NCBI GenBank assembly: GCA_900550235.1 | Contig: URRQ01000002.1 | Location: 46,214-110,213, forward strand | Reading direction: 5' to 3' | DNA from: an uncultured Lachnospiraceae bacterium | Lineage (GTDB): Bacteria; Bacillota; Clostridia; Lachnospirales; Lachnospiraceae | Length of the DNA: 64,000 bases | Shown: positions 33,686 to 42,682 of the stretch, piece by piece | How the letters are laid out: each line of letters begins with the position of its first letter | Numbering within the stretch: the stretch's first letter is position 1 | Notes under the pieces: model-generated | Database searches by the model: none | Told to the model about the DNA's origin: nothing | The model's input: the letters and a program-made list of their open reading frames with translations, nothing else | Program-made: the position numbers and the translations under genes

Positions 33686-34900
33686 ATGTTGACGTTAGAA
33701 AAATTCGAAGAAGCAAGTGAACTTGTAAAAAAAGTAACGAAACCAACAAAACTTGTATTTAGTGAATATTTAAGTGCACAGACAGGCGGCAAGATTTATC
33801 TGAAACCGGAAAATATGCAGCATACAGGCGCTTATAAATTAAGAGGTGCGTATTATAAGATCAGCACGATGACACCGGAAGAACGGGAGCGAGGATTGAT
33901 TACTGCATCTGCAGGAAATCATGCCCAAGGTGTCGCGTATGCGGCAAAAGCATTTGGTTGTAAAGCAACAATCGTAATGCCGACAGTTACGCCGCTGATC
34001 AAAGTGAATCGGACAAAGAGCTATGGAGCGGAAGTTATTTTACATGGAGACGTCTATGATGATGCTTGTGCAAAAGCGTATGAAATGGCCGAGGAACAGG
34101 GATTGACGTTCGTGCATCCGTTTGATGATTTTGATATAGCGACCGGGCAGGGAACGATCACAATGGAGATTATTCAAGAATTGCCTACCGTAGATTATAT
34201 TCTTGCACCAATTGGTGGAGGTGGACTGATTACAGGTGTGTCAACTCTCGCTAAAATGTTGAATCCAAAGATTAAAGTCATTGGTGTAGAGCCGGCAGAA
34301 GCGGCTTCCATGAAAGCTGCTTTTGAAGCAGGAAAGCCGGTAACCTTGCCGAGTGCAGATACTATTGCCGATGGTACAGCTGTAAAAACAGTAGGTTCAA
34401 AAGTATTACAATACGCTATGGAAAATGTAGACGATATTTTAACAGTAGAAGATGACGAACTGATCGGCGCTTTTCTCGATATGGTTGAGAATCATAAAAT
34501 GATCGTGGAGAACTCAGGACTACTTACTGTGGCTGCATTGCGTCAGCTTGATTTAAAAGGAAAGAAAGCAGTCGCAATTTTAAGCGGCGGTAATATGGAT
34601 GTCATTACGATGTCATCCATTGTACAGCACGGCTTGATCCAAAGAGACAGGATATTTTCTGTATCGGTACTTCTTCCGGATAAACCGGGAGAACTTGTGC
34701 GTGTAGCAGATACGATTGCAAAACAACAAGGTAACGTAATTAAGTTGGAGCATAACCAGTTTGTAAGTACCAATCGAAATGCAGCGGTTGAACTTCGAAT
34801 TACAATGGAGTCCTTTGGAACAGAACACAAAAGAAAAATTTTAAAAGCTCTGGAAGATGCAGGATATAAGCCAAAAAGTATTAGTGCGAAATTATATTAA
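33686..34900 (+). CDS. ilvA: Threonine ammonia-lyase
   Basis: A 404-aa PLP enzyme that converts threonine to 2-oxobutyrate and ammonia. The PLP lysine is Lys51 in HTGAYKLRGAYYK (Tyr and Leu replace the usual Phe and Ile), the phosphate loop is IGGGGLITG, and a C-terminal ACT domain (about 325-404, RIFSVSVLLPDKPGELVRVA) suggests regulation by an effector. The length and single ACT domain place it with the short, catabolic-like or TdcB/IlvA2-type group rather than the long two-ACT biosynthetic form. It ends the rnc-smc-ftsY-ilvA run. Confidence 0.92.
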   Translation: MLTLEKFEEASELVKKVTKPTKLVFSEYLSAQTGGKIYLKPENMQHTGAYKLRGAYYKISTMTPEERERGLITASAGNHAQGVAYAAKAFGCKATIVMPTVTPLIKVNRTKSYGAEVILHGDVYDDACAKAYEMAEEQGLTFVHPFDDFDIATGQGTITMEIIQELPTVDYILAPIGGGGLITGVSTLAKMLNPKIKVIGVEPAEAASMKAAFEAGKPVTLPSADTIADGTAVKTVGSKVLQYAMENVDDILTVEDDELIGAFLDMVENHKMIVENSGLLTVAALRQLDLKGKKAVAILSGGNMDVITMSSIVQHGLIQRDRIFSVSVLLPDKPGELVRVADTIAKQQGNVIKLEHNQFVSTNRNAAVELRITMESFGTEHKRKILKALEDAGYKPKSISAKLY

Positions 34901-34918
34901 TATTTAGAATGTATAATA

Positions 34919-34972
34919 AAAAAGAGACAGCAGAAAGAGTAATTTGATTGCTCGAACTGCTGTCTCTTTTTG
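34919..34972 (+). terminator. Terminator after ilvA
   Basis: AAAGAGACAGCAG and its complement CTGCTGTCTCTTT form a 13-14-bp stem (34920-34933 with 34957-34970) with a 23-base loop and T-run. Confidence 0.85.
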
Positions 34973-35015
34973 TGCCAAAGGGAATTCTGATGGAATATTA
35001 TTCCATAAAAACATC

Positions 35016-35050
35016 TTGACAATAAATGTATAATTGTATACAATTATACA
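35016..35050 (+). promoter_or_regulatory. Promoter with 24-bp palindrome, likely GntR operator
   Basis: TTGACA (35016-35021) and TACAAT (35039-35044), spacer 17. A perfect 24-bp palindrome (35027-35050; half TGTATAATTGTA, centre TTGTATACAA) covers the -10 box. GntR/FCD regulators bind related TNGTNNNACNA repeats and one is encoded downstream in the same operon, so feedback repression is likely. Binding itself is inferred. Confidence 0.7.
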
Positions 35051-35075
35051 AAATAAAAACCAAGGAGAGAGACAG

Positions 35076-36464
35076 ATGGAAAATAGAGCTGTATATTTCA
35101 ATAGAAACACGAATCTTTTAAACTTAGAGGAGCATATGTATCCGCTTGTGGATGTACAGACACCGAATGTATTTCGCAACTTATTTCCGTATGAGGAAGT
35201 CCCGAAGATTGCATTCAATGATCGTATTGTACCGCACAATATGCCAAAGGATATCTGGATTACGGATACTACATTTCGTGATGGACAACAATCCAGAGCT
35301 CCATACACGACAGAACAGATTGTGACTATGTATGACTATTTCCATAAGCTTGGTGGACCGAAGGGAAAGATTCGCCAGTGTGAGTTTTTCTTATATAGTA
35401 AAAAGGACAGAGATGCTGTTTACAAATGTATGGAAAGAGGCTATGAGTTTCCAGAGGTAACCAGCTGGATTCGTGCGAATAAAAAAGATTTCCAACTTGT
35501 AAAAGATATTGGATTAAAAGAAACGGGAATTCTTGTAAGCTGTTCGGACTACCATATTTTTTACAAATTAAAGATGACAAGAAAAGAAGCGATGGAACAC
35601 TATTTGTCAATCGTAAAAGACTGTCTGGAAATTGGTGTGAGCCCAAGATGTCATCTGGAAGATATTACAAGAGCTGATATATACGGATATGTGATTCCAT
35701 TTTGTCTTGAGCTTATGAAATTGATGGAACAATATCAGATTCCGATCAAAGTTCGTGTATGCGATACGATGGGATATGGGGTCAATTATCCGGGTGCTGT
35801 GATTCCAAGATCCATTCCGGGAATCATATACGGGTTGATGGTACATGCAGGCGTACCGAGTGAACTGCTAGAGTTCCATGGACACAATGATTTCTATAAA
35901 GCAGTAAGTAATTCGACAACAGCATGGCTGTACGGCGCAAGCGGAGTCAATTGCTCTTTATTCGGAATCGGAGAACGAACCGGCAATACACCGCTTGAAG
36001 CGATGGTTTTTGAATATGCACAGCTTCGAGGAACATTGGATGGTATGGATACTACTGTGATTACGGAATTAGCAGAATATTATGAAAAAGAGATTGAATA
36101 TCGCCTGCCATCCAGAACTCCATTTGTTGGAAGGAACTTTAATGTGACAAGAGCAGGGATTCATGCAGACGGACTCTTGAAAAATGAAGAGATTTATAAT
36201 ATATTTGATACAGAGAAGTTTTTAAACAGACCGGTATTGGTGGCAGTGTCCAACACATCAGGATTGGCAGGAATTGCTCACTGGATCAATACATATTACA
36301 AGTTAAAAGGGGAAAGACAGGTTAACAAAAATTCTGAACTTGTAAATCGTGTGAAAGATTGGGTGGATAAAGAATATGAATCCGGACGAGTAACAGTGCT
36401 GACAGATGAAGAACTCGTTAACGTAATTACAGATACTTGTCATGAACTTCAGATTATTTTATAA
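35076..36464 (+). CDS. Probable Re-citrate synthase (homocitrate synthase family)
   Basis: A 462-aa DRE-TIM enzyme. WITDTTFRDGQQSRAPYT contains the metal-binding Asp and the Arg-Asp pair, LLEFHGHNDFYKAVSNS the HxHND metal ligands, and NCSLFGIGERTGNTPLEA the Gly-rich loop. It differs clearly from 2-isopropylmalate synthase, has no regulatory LeuA domain, and its overall shape matches the Re-type citrate synthase of Clostridium kluyveri, which is related to homocitrate synthase. The icd gene in the same operon supports citrate formation for 2-oxoglutarate. Genome annotation often calls these 2-isopropylmalate synthase. I start at 35076 (AAGGAGAG upstream); the ATG at 35034 lies inside the operator. 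The stereospecificity is not visible in sequence. Confidence 0.75.
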   Translation: MENRAVYFNRNTNLLNLEEHMYPLVDVQTPNVFRNLFPYEEVPKIAFNDRIVPHNMPKDIWITDTTFRDGQQSRAPYTTEQIVTMYDYFHKLGGPKGKIRQCEFFLYSKKDRDAVYKCMERGYEFPEVTSWIRANKKDFQLVKDIGLKETGILVSCSDYHIFYKLKMTRKEAMEHYLSIVKDCLEIGVSPRCHLEDITRADIYGYVIPFCLELMKLMEQYQIPIKVRVCDTMGYGVNYPGAVIPRSIPGIIYGLMVHAGVPSELLEFHGHNDFYKAVSNSTTAWLYGASGVNCSLFGIGERTGNTPLEAMVFEYAQLRGTLDGMDTTVITELAEYYEKEIEYRLPSRTPFVGRNFNVTRAGIHADGLLKNEEIYNIFDTEKFLNRPVLVAVSNTSGLAGIAHWINTYYKLKGERQVNKNSELVNRVKDWVDKEYESGRVTVLTDEELVNVITDTCHELQIIL

Positions 36465-36478
36465 AGCAGGAGCAAAAT

Positions 36479-37156
36479 ATGGATGAGCACAAAGATTATT
36501 CCCTAAGCGGGCGTGTCTTTCAGAAGCTTAGAGAAGATATACTAAAAGGAAAATATAAAGAAAACGATGAACTTCGCGAAATTACGATTGGAAAAGAACT
36601 TGGCGTTAGTCGTACTCCGGTAAGGGAAGCGCTTCGTCAGCTCGAATTGGAGGGGTTAGTCAATATCATTCCAAACAAGGGGACTTATGTGACCGGTATT
36701 TCTGCAAAAGATGTGGAAGATATTTATCAGATACGAATGTTACTGGAAGGACTTTGCGCCAGATGGGCGACAGAGCGGATTACAGAGGAATCGGTAGCAA
36801 AGCTGGAAGAGATCATACTGCTTTCCGAATTTCATTCGAAAAAGGAAAGTACTGAACATGTGGTGCAGCTTGATGGTCAATTTCACGAAGTGCTCTATGA
36901 AGCATGCAACAGCCGGATTTTAGAGCATGTGTTAACGGATTTTCATAAGTATGTACAGTTGGCAAGGGCATATTCTGTAAGTTCAGAAGAACGCGCCGCC
37001 AAATCTATCGCAGAGCATAAAGGAATCTTAGATGCCATTAAGGCAAGAGATGCTGAGCTTGCAGAGAAGCTTGCAGGAGAGCATATGCAGCATGCAATGG
37101 AGAATTTGAAACAGAAAGGCTATTCAGAAGTCATAGGAGGACAGGAAAATGAGTAA
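36479..37156 (+). CDS. GntR-family regulator with FCD domain
   Basis: A 225-aa GntR regulator of the FadR subgroup. The winged helix has LREITIGKELGVSRTPVREALRQLELEGLV, abbreviated here as the VSRTPVREALRQL signature. The C-terminal FCD all-helical effector domain (about 80-215) starts at DIYQIRMLLEG and has the metal-binding pattern Asp, His, His seen in QLDGQFHEVLYEA and IAEHKGILDAI. It lies between Re-citrate synthase and icd, overlapping icd by 8 bases, so it very likely controls its own operon through the upstream palindrome. The effector may be a C4-C6 organic acid; this is inference. Confidence 0.9.
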   Translation: MDEHKDYSLSGRVFQKLREDILKGKYKENDELREITIGKELGVSRTPVREALRQLELEGLVNIIPNKGTYVTGISAKDVEDIYQIRMLLEGLCARWATERITEESVAKLEEIILLSEFHSKKESTEHVVQLDGQFHEVLYEACNSRILEHVLTDFHKYVQLARAYSVSSEERAAKSIAEHKGILDAIKARDAELAEKLAGEHMQHAMENLKQKGYSEVIGGQENE

Positions 37157-38345
37157 AATCAAGATGACAACACCGTTAGTGGAAATGGATGGAGATGAGA
37201 TGACAAGGATTCTTTGGAAGATGATCAAAGAGAATCTGCTTGAACCGTATATTGAATTGAATACGGAATATTATGATCTTGGTTTGGAACATCGTAACGA
37301 AACCAACGATCAGGTAACGATTGATTCAGCGAATGCCACCAGGAAATACGGTGTAGCTGTAAAATGTGCAACAATTACACCGAATGCTGCTCGTATGACA
37401 GAATACGATTTGAAAGAAATGTGGAAGAGCCCAAACGGAACAATCCGTGCAATGCTGGATGGAACAGTATTTCGTGCCCCGATCGTTGTCAAAGGAATCG
37501 AACCATGTGTTAAAAACTGGAAGAAACCGATTACGATAGCAAGACATGCGTATGGAGATGTATATAAGAATACAGAGATGATTATTCCAGACCCTGGAAA
37601 AGTGGAACTTGTCTATACTGCCAATGACGGTACGGAAACAAGGGAACTGGTACATGAATATGAAGGAGCAGGCGTAGCACAAGGAATGCACAATCTTGAT
37701 AATTCTATTGAAAGCTTCGCAAAAAGCTGCTTTAATTACGCACTGGATACGAAACAGAATCTATGGTTTGCAACGAAAGATACAATTTCAAAAAAATATG
37801 ACCATACGTTTAAAGATATCTTCCAAGAGATTTATGAAAAAGAATATGAAGAAAAATTCCGGGAGGCAGGAATTACATATTTCTACACATTGATCGATGA
37901 CGCGGTTGCCCGTGTAATGAAAGCAGAAGGCGGATTCATATGGGCATGTAAGAACTATGACGGAGATGTCATGAGCGACATGGTATCTTCTGCATTTGGT
38001 TCTCTTGCTATGATGACTTCAGTGCTTGTGTCCCCTCATGGATACTATGAATATGAGGCGGCGCATGGAACAGTTCAGCGTCATTATTATAAGCACTTAA
38101 AGGGAGAAGAAACATCTACGAACTCGGTTGCAACGATTTTTGCCTGGACAGGAGCGCTTCGGAAACGTGGAGAATTAGATGGCAATACGGAGTTGATGGA
38201 ATTTGCGGATAGACTGGAAAAAGCTACAGTGGATACGATTGAAGCCGGTCAGATGACAAAAGACCTTGCGCTTATTACAACGATTCCAAATCCAACTGTA
38301 TTAAATAGCGAGGAATTTATCAAAGCGATTGCGACAAGATTGTAA
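37149..38345 (+). CDS. icd: NADP-dependent isocitrate dehydrogenase
   Basis: A 398-aa isocitrate dehydrogenase of the dimeric eukaryote-like type (IDH1 family), making 2-oxoglutarate and NADPH. MTTPLVEMDGDEMTRILW is the N-terminus; the phosphate-binding region is SPNGTIRAMLDGTVFR; the metal-binding aspartates are in YTLIDDAVARVMK; and EAAHGTVQRHYYKHLKGEET holds the Arg-His pair that selects NADP in this family. AGGAGG precedes the ATG. Its gene overlaps the GntR regulator, and with Re-citrate synthase it forms an oxidative route toward glutamate, aconitase being supplied from elsewhere. Confidence 0.96.
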   Translation: MSKIKMTTPLVEMDGDEMTRILWKMIKENLLEPYIELNTEYYDLGLEHRNETNDQVTIDSANATRKYGVAVKCATITPNAARMTEYDLKEMWKSPNGTIRAMLDGTVFRAPIVVKGIEPCVKNWKKPITIARHAYGDVYKNTEMIIPDPGKVELVYTANDGTETRELVHEYEGAGVAQGMHNLDNSIESFAKSCFNYALDTKQNLWFATKDTISKKYDHTFKDIFQEIYEKEYEEKFREAGITYFYTLIDDAVARVMKAEGGFIWACKNYDGDVMSDMVSSAFGSLAMMTSVLVSPHGYYEYEAAHGTVQRHYYKHLKGEETSTNSVATIFAWTGALRKRGELDGNTELMEFADRLEKATVDTIEAGQMTKDLALITTIPNPTVLNSEEFIKAIATRL

Positions 38346-38366
38346 AAGGTTGCAAGACTATAAAGA

Positions 38367-38412
38367 AAATGAGAAGGAAAGTTCTTGGTTTATAGAGCTT
38401 TCCTTCTCATTT
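38367..38412. terminator. Terminator between icd and the convergent ABC-F gene
   Basis: AAATGAGAAGGAAAG (38367-38381) pairs perfectly with its complement at 38398-38412. It is A/T-flanked and probably works in both directions. Confidence 0.75.
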
Positions 38413-38431
38413 ATAAGTGAAATCAGATGTT

Positions 38432-40345
38432 TTATTCTGCCAGCTCTTCCCATCTCTCATAGAGAAGTTCCAGTTCGTCTGCGATAGATGATTTTTCTTT
38501 TGCCAGCTCTTGACACTTCACAGAGTTGGAATAGATTTCTTCCTGAGTCATAAGTTCATCAATTTCCCCATCACGTTCTTCTAAAGCGGTAATCCGTTCT
38601 TCTGTCTTTTTAAGATCATTTTGCCGTTTGCGCTCTTTTGCCTGCGCTTCTTTTTGAGCCTTCCAGTCAAGTTTTGTTTCGGAAGCTCCTGCTGGAACAG
38701 AAGGAGTATTCGAAGTTGCTGTTGAATAGGCTGCAGTAAGCGTTTCCTTCTTTTCAAGGTAGTAGTCATAGTTGCCAATATAATTGACAAATGTGTGATT
38801 TACCAGATCAAGGATACGGCTTGCGGTCTGATTGATAAAGTAACGGTCATGAGAGACGTACAGTAATGTACCGGTATAGTCGTTCAACGCTTTTTCCAGG
38901 ATTTCTTTGGAAGTAATATCCAAGTGGTTGGTTGGTTCGTCGAGGATAAGAAAATTGGCTTCAGAAAGCATCAGTTTCGCCAGCGATACACGTCCACGTT
39001 CTCCACCGCTTAGATCTTTAATCTGTTTGTACACATCATCTCCAGTAAATAAAAACGCTGCAAGCATATTACGGATTTCTGTATGAGTAAGATGAGGGTA
39101 ATCATCAGAGATTTCATCAAAAATAGTTTTTCCCATATGTAGAACATGATGCTCCTGATCGTAGTAACCGATGTGGACGTTTGTTCCAAGTGTATAGGAA
39201 CCGGAATCAGCTTGTTCCACTTCATTTAAAATCTTCAAAAGCGTTGTTTTCCCTGTTCCGTTATCTCCGATAATGGCCACGTGTTCCCCGCGTTTGATTT
39301 CAAAATTCGCATCTTCAAAAAGATTTAATGCACCATAAGATTTCGACAAATGTTCCACTTTTAATACATCATTTCCGCTTATACAAGAAGGCTCCAATGT
39401 AAAATGAAGTTCTGCAGTATCTTCCACTGGTTTTTCGACAAGAACCATTTTATCTAACATTTTTTCTCTGCTCTCTGCACGGCGAATTGACTTTTCACGG
39501 TTGAAAGAACGGAGTTTTTCAATGACAGCTTCCTGATGCTTGATTTCCTGCTGTTGTTTTAAATATTCTTTTAATTTCGCTTCTCGAATGATTTTTTTCT
39601 TAGCGGCGAAATCCGAATAATTGCCTTGGAACATCAATAGTTCGCCGTGTTCCACTTCGATTACTTTTGTAACCACACGATTCAAGAAGTAACGGTCATG
39701 AGAGACGATCAGGACAGCTCCTTGATAATTCATCAGGTAATTTTCCAACCATGCAATGGAATTCATATCCAAATGGTTAGTCGGCTCATCTAAAAGCAAA
39801 ACATCAGGTTTGGTAAGAAGAAGTTTTCCAAGAGAAACACGGGTTTTTTGACCTCCTGAAAGTGTATCTACTTTTTTGGAAAAGTCATCTTCAGAAAAAC
39901 CAAGTCCTTTCAATACACCTACAATTTCACTTTGGTATGCATAACCGTTTTCACGCTCAAATGTTGCTGTAAGAGTATGATAGGTATGAAGACGTTTTTC
40001 CAATTCTTCACCGTTTAGATGCTTTAATTCTGTTTCAATGGAACGGATCTGTTCTTCCATACGGATGATTTCAGATTTTGCGGTTTTTACTTCTTCGAAA
40101 ATCGTACTGCCGCTCATTAGTTCCTGGTGCTGAGACAGATAACCGATAGATTTTCCTTTGGCAAGGATTACATCTCCGCTATCCAAGGACATTTCCCCCA
40201 TGATCATTTTGAGAATCGTAGATTTACCGGCGCCATTTGAACCGATGAGCGCGGCTTTTTCATGTTCTTCTATGTGAAACGAACCATTTTTAACGATAAT
40301 TTGTTCGCCGAATGCTTTATTCAAATTGTGACATGCTAAAATCAT
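38432..40345 (-). CDS. ABC-F family ATPase
   Basis: A 637-aa soluble protein with two ABC ATPase domains and no membrane segments. Walker A motifs are GSNGAGKST and GDNGTGKTT, each with an LSGGQ/LSGGE signature and the ABC-F hallmark LLDEPTNHLD / ILDEPTNHLD. The interdomain linker is about 80 residues and charged, and a C-terminal coiled coil (about 570-635) resembles Uup/YdiF-type proteins. ABC-F proteins act on the ribosome, in translation factor or antibiotic protection roles. The architecture suggests a housekeeping translation factor, but resistance cannot be excluded. GGAGGTG precedes the ATG. Confidence 0.9.
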   Translation of the reverse strand: MILACHNLNKAFGEQIIVKNGSFHIEEHEKAALIGSNGAGKSTILKMIMGEMSLDSGDVILAKGKSIGYLSQHQELMSGSTIFEEVKTAKSEIIRMEEQIRSIETELKHLNGEELEKRLHTYHTLTATFERENGYAYQSEIVGVLKGLGFSEDDFSKKVDTLSGGQKTRVSLGKLLLTKPDVLLLDEPTNHLDMNSIAWLENYLMNYQGAVLIVSHDRYFLNRVVTKVIEVEHGELLMFQGNYSDFAAKKKIIREAKLKEYLKQQQEIKHQEAVIEKLRSFNREKSIRRAESREKMLDKMVLVEKPVEDTAELHFTLEPSCISGNDVLKVEHLSKSYGALNLFEDANFEIKRGEHVAIIGDNGTGKTTLLKILNEVEQADSGSYTLGTNVHIGYYDQEHHVLHMGKTIFDEISDDYPHLTHTEIRNMLAAFLFTGDDVYKQIKDLSGGERGRVSLAKLMLSEANFLILDEPTNHLDITSKEILEKALNDYTGTLLYVSHDRYFINQTASRILDLVNHTFVNYIGNYDYYLEKKETLTAAYSTATSNTPSVPAGASETKLDWKAQKEAQAKERKRQNDLKKTEERITALEERDGEIDELMTQEEIYSNSVKCQELAKEKSSIADELELLYERWEELAE

Positions 40346-40412
40346 AAGGCACCTCCAATACTAAACAATCATTATTCATTATAGCGGAAATAGAACAAAA
40401 TACAACAAAAAA

Positions 40413-40441
40413 TTGACTTTATCTTAACAATTCTATATAAT
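40413..40441 (+). promoter_or_regulatory. Promoter of rex with a Rex half-site
   Basis: TTGACT (40413-40418) and TATAAT (40436-40441), spacer 17. The span 40413-40430 ends in TTAACAA, a perfect right half of the Rex motif, and starts with TTG, but the rest of the left half does not match. Confidence 0.6.
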
Positions 40442-40472
40442 ATTGCGTAGAAATGAATGGAAGGTGATACCA

Positions 40473-41117
40473 ATGGAAGAAAGAGAGATTTCTCAGGCAG
40501 TAATCAGGAGGCTTCCGAGGTACTATAGATATCTTGGCGAGTTGATTGAAGAGAATGTGGAACGAATATCATCCAATGAACTTAGTCGGAGGATGAAAGT
40601 AACTGCTTCACAGATTCGACAGGATCTGAATAACTTTGGAGGTTTCGGACAGCAAGGATATGGATATAACGTCAGATATCTTTACTCAGAGATTGCAAAG
40701 ATTCTCGGACTGGATACAGACCATAATATGGTAATCATTGGAGCAGGTAATTTGGGACAGGCGCTGGCAAATTACGCTTCTTTTGAAAAGCGTGGATTTA
40801 TCTTAAAAGGAATGTTCGATGTAAACCCGCGATTAAAAGGAATTTCAATCCGCGGAGTTGAAATTCGCATGATGGATGAATTGAAAGAATTCATTATTGT
40901 AAATGAAATCGATATTGCAGTGCTAACGATACCGAAGGCAAAAGCAAGAGAAGTTGCGGCTCTTCTTGCCGAGAACGGTGTGCGTGCAATTTGGAATTTT
41001 GCACACACAGACTTAAATCTGCCAGAAAATGTAATTGTTGAGAATGTTCACTTATCAGAAAGTCTTATGAGATTATCCTATAATCTCAGCCGTTATAATA
41101 AAGAACATAGTGAATAA
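40473..41117 (+). CDS. rex: Redox-sensing transcriptional repressor Rex
   Basis: A 214-aa Rex repressor that binds DNA when NAD+ is high and lets go when NADH rises. The N-terminal winged helix (about 1-80) has SSNELSRRMKVTASQIRQDL, and the Rossmann domain starts VIIGAGNLGQALANY with the GxGNLG dinucleotide motif at 90-95. A C-terminal helix (NVHLSESLMRLSYNLS) makes the dimer swap. I start at the ATG at 40473, with AAGGTGAT just upstream; the TTG at 40443 has no ribosome binding site. Candidate targets in this window are the alcohol dehydrogenase, nfnAB and possibly its own gene. Confidence 0.95.
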   Translation: MEEREISQAVIRRLPRYYRYLGELIEENVERISSNELSRRMKVTASQIRQDLNNFGGFGQQGYGYNVRYLYSEIAKILGLDTDHNMVIIGAGNLGQALANYASFEKRGFILKGMFDVNPRLKGISIRGVEIRMMDELKEFIIVNEIDIAVLTIPKAKAREVAALLAENGVRAIWNFAHTDLNLPENVIVENVHLSESLMRLSYNLSRYNKEHSE

Positions 41118-41125
41118 TGAGAGAA

Positions 41126-41167
41126 ACAACGTACTGCTGTAAATTATCGGCATACGTTGTTTTTTCC
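41126..41167 (+). terminator. Terminator between rex and nnr
   Basis: AACAACGTA (41126-41134) pairs with TACGTTGTT (41154-41162), with an inner TGC/GCA pair, followed by TTTT. It lies in the 68-base gap and may only partly stop transcription. Confidence 0.7.
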
Positions 41168-41185
41168 ATAAATCAGGAGGGAAGT

Positions 41186-42682
41186 ATGAGAATTCTGTTA
41201 ACTGGGGAACAAATGAGAGATGCAGATGCATATACAATTCATAAAATGGGGGTTCCGTCACTCGTACTCATGGAGCATGCAGCTCTATCTGTGATGGAAG
41301 TATTGGAAGAAGAACAGGTAGACCTTACCGCTCCGCTTATTGTATGTGGATCGGGAAATAATGGTGGGGATGGTCTTGCAATAGCAAGATTGCTTCATCT
41401 AAAGGGTCATACACCGGAAGTGTGGTATGTTGGGAATCCTGAACATGCAAGTGAAGAAAACAAAATACAACGTCAGATTATAGAGAATTATAAGATTCCT
41501 ATAAGAAACACATTTTCAAAAAAAGAATATAGTGTAATTATAGATACAATTTTCGGAACGGGGCTGGCAAGGGAAGTTGGGGGCGCTTATCGGGAAACCA
41601 TTGAACTTTTGAACCAATGTTCCGGCAAGAAAGTGGCGGTTGATATTCCATCCGGTATTGCAGATACAACGGGAAAAGTATGGGGAACTGCTTTTCAGGC
41701 AGATATTACCGTTTGTCTTGGGTATGAAAAATTAGGCACAGTTCTTCACCCGGGGACGACGTATGCCGGAAAAAGAATCGTAAAAGATATCGGAATCATC
41801 GCACACAATGTGCACGAAGAAGAGTGTATCTATACATATGAAAAAGAAGAATTAGGAAAGCTTATACCACGGCGAAAGACAGATTCCAACAAAGGAAGTT
41901 ACGGACGTGTTCTTATGATTGCCGGAAGTAAGGGAATGGCAGGAGCAGCTTATCTTGGAGCAAAGGCCGCCTATAGTGTAGGGGCAGGTCTTGTACAGAT
42001 CTATACAGAGGAATCCAATCGTATGATTTTACAACAGCTTTTGCCGGAAGCAATCATTTCCACCTATACCGAGTTTGATAAGATCAAGCTAAAAGAACTC
42101 TTTGACTGGGCAGATGTGGTATGCATAGGTTCTGGGCTGGGTAAATCTGAGACAGCAGAGAAAATAGTAACTTATGCGATGCAATATGGAAAATCCCCAT
42201 GCGTATTAGATGGTGACGGATTGAATATTCTCGCAGAAGAAATGACTCTTTTGGAATATAAGAAAAATGTGGTGCTTACTCCACATATGAAGGAAATGTC
42301 GAGACTTCTGCAATGTACAGTAGAAGAGTTAAAAGAAAACAGCCTTCGCCGTTTGCAGGAGTTTGTAGAAGAGTATCCGGTTGTATGTGCAATGAAAGAT
42401 TCCAGAACGATGGTGGCGTCAGATGAGCAGGGAATCTATGTCAATACAACGGGAAATAATGCCATGGCGAAAGCCGGTTCGGGAGATGTGCTTGCAGGAA
42501 TTATCACTGGTCTTCTCGCGCAAGGTATGAGTCTTCGGAAAGCGTGTGAGACAGGAGTCTTTTTACACGGCTTATGCGGAGACAAAGAGAAAGAGCAGAA
42601 AGGAAGTTACAGCGTACTTGCAAGCGATTTGATCGATGCAATCGCTGCGGTGTTAAAAGGAGCAGAACATGAAGACTTATAG
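41186..42682 (+). CDS. nnr: Bifunctional NAD(P)H-hydrate epimerase/dehydratase
   Basis: A 498-aa two-domain repair enzyme. The N-terminal NnrE (YjeF_N) epimerase has CGSGNNGGDGLAIARLL, VDIPSGI and DTIFGTGL. The C-terminal NnrD ADP-dependent dehydratase has a ribokinase-like fold with GSYGRVLMIAGSKGMAGAA and the Gly-rich NAMAKAGSGDVLAGIITGLL near the end. It repairs NADHX/NADPHX, the hydrated forms of nicotinamide coenzymes. AGGAGGG lies 5 bases upstream of the ATG at 41186; the open frame extends upstream to 41117 without a start site. It overlaps alr by 14 bases. Confidence 0.95.
   Translation: MRILLTGEQMRDADAYTIHKMGVPSLVLMEHAALSVMEVLEEEQVDLTAPLIVCGSGNNGGDGLAIARLLHLKGHTPEVWYVGNPEHASEENKIQRQIIENYKIPIRNTFSKKEYSVIIDTIFGTGLAREVGGAYRETIELLNQCSGKKVAVDIPSGIADTTGKVWGTAFQADITVCLGYEKLGTVLHPGTTYAGKRIVKDIGIIAHNVHEEECIYTYEKEELGKLIPRRKTDSNKGSYGRVLMIAGSKGMAGAAYLGAKAAYSVGAGLVQIYTEESNRMILQQLLPEAIISTYTEFDKIKLKELFDWADVVCIGSGLGKSETAEKIVTYAMQYGKSPCVLDGDGLNILAEEMTLLEYKKNVVLTPHMKEMSRLLQCTVEELKENSLRRLQEFVEEYPVVCAMKDSRTMVASDEQGIYVNTTGNNAMAKAGSGDVLAGIITGLLAQGMSLRKACETGVFLHGLCGDKEKEQKGSYSVLASDLIDAIAAVLKGAEHEDL

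Noticed and set aside
35034..35075. Upstream ATG for the Re-citrate synthase
   Set aside because: It is inside the operator palindrome and has no ribosome binding site, while AAGGAGAG fits 35076.
34904..35308. Minus-strand 134-aa frame across the citrate synthase promoter
   Set aside because: It covers a terminator, a promoter palindrome and the 5' end of a conserved gene; composition is that of a shadow frame.
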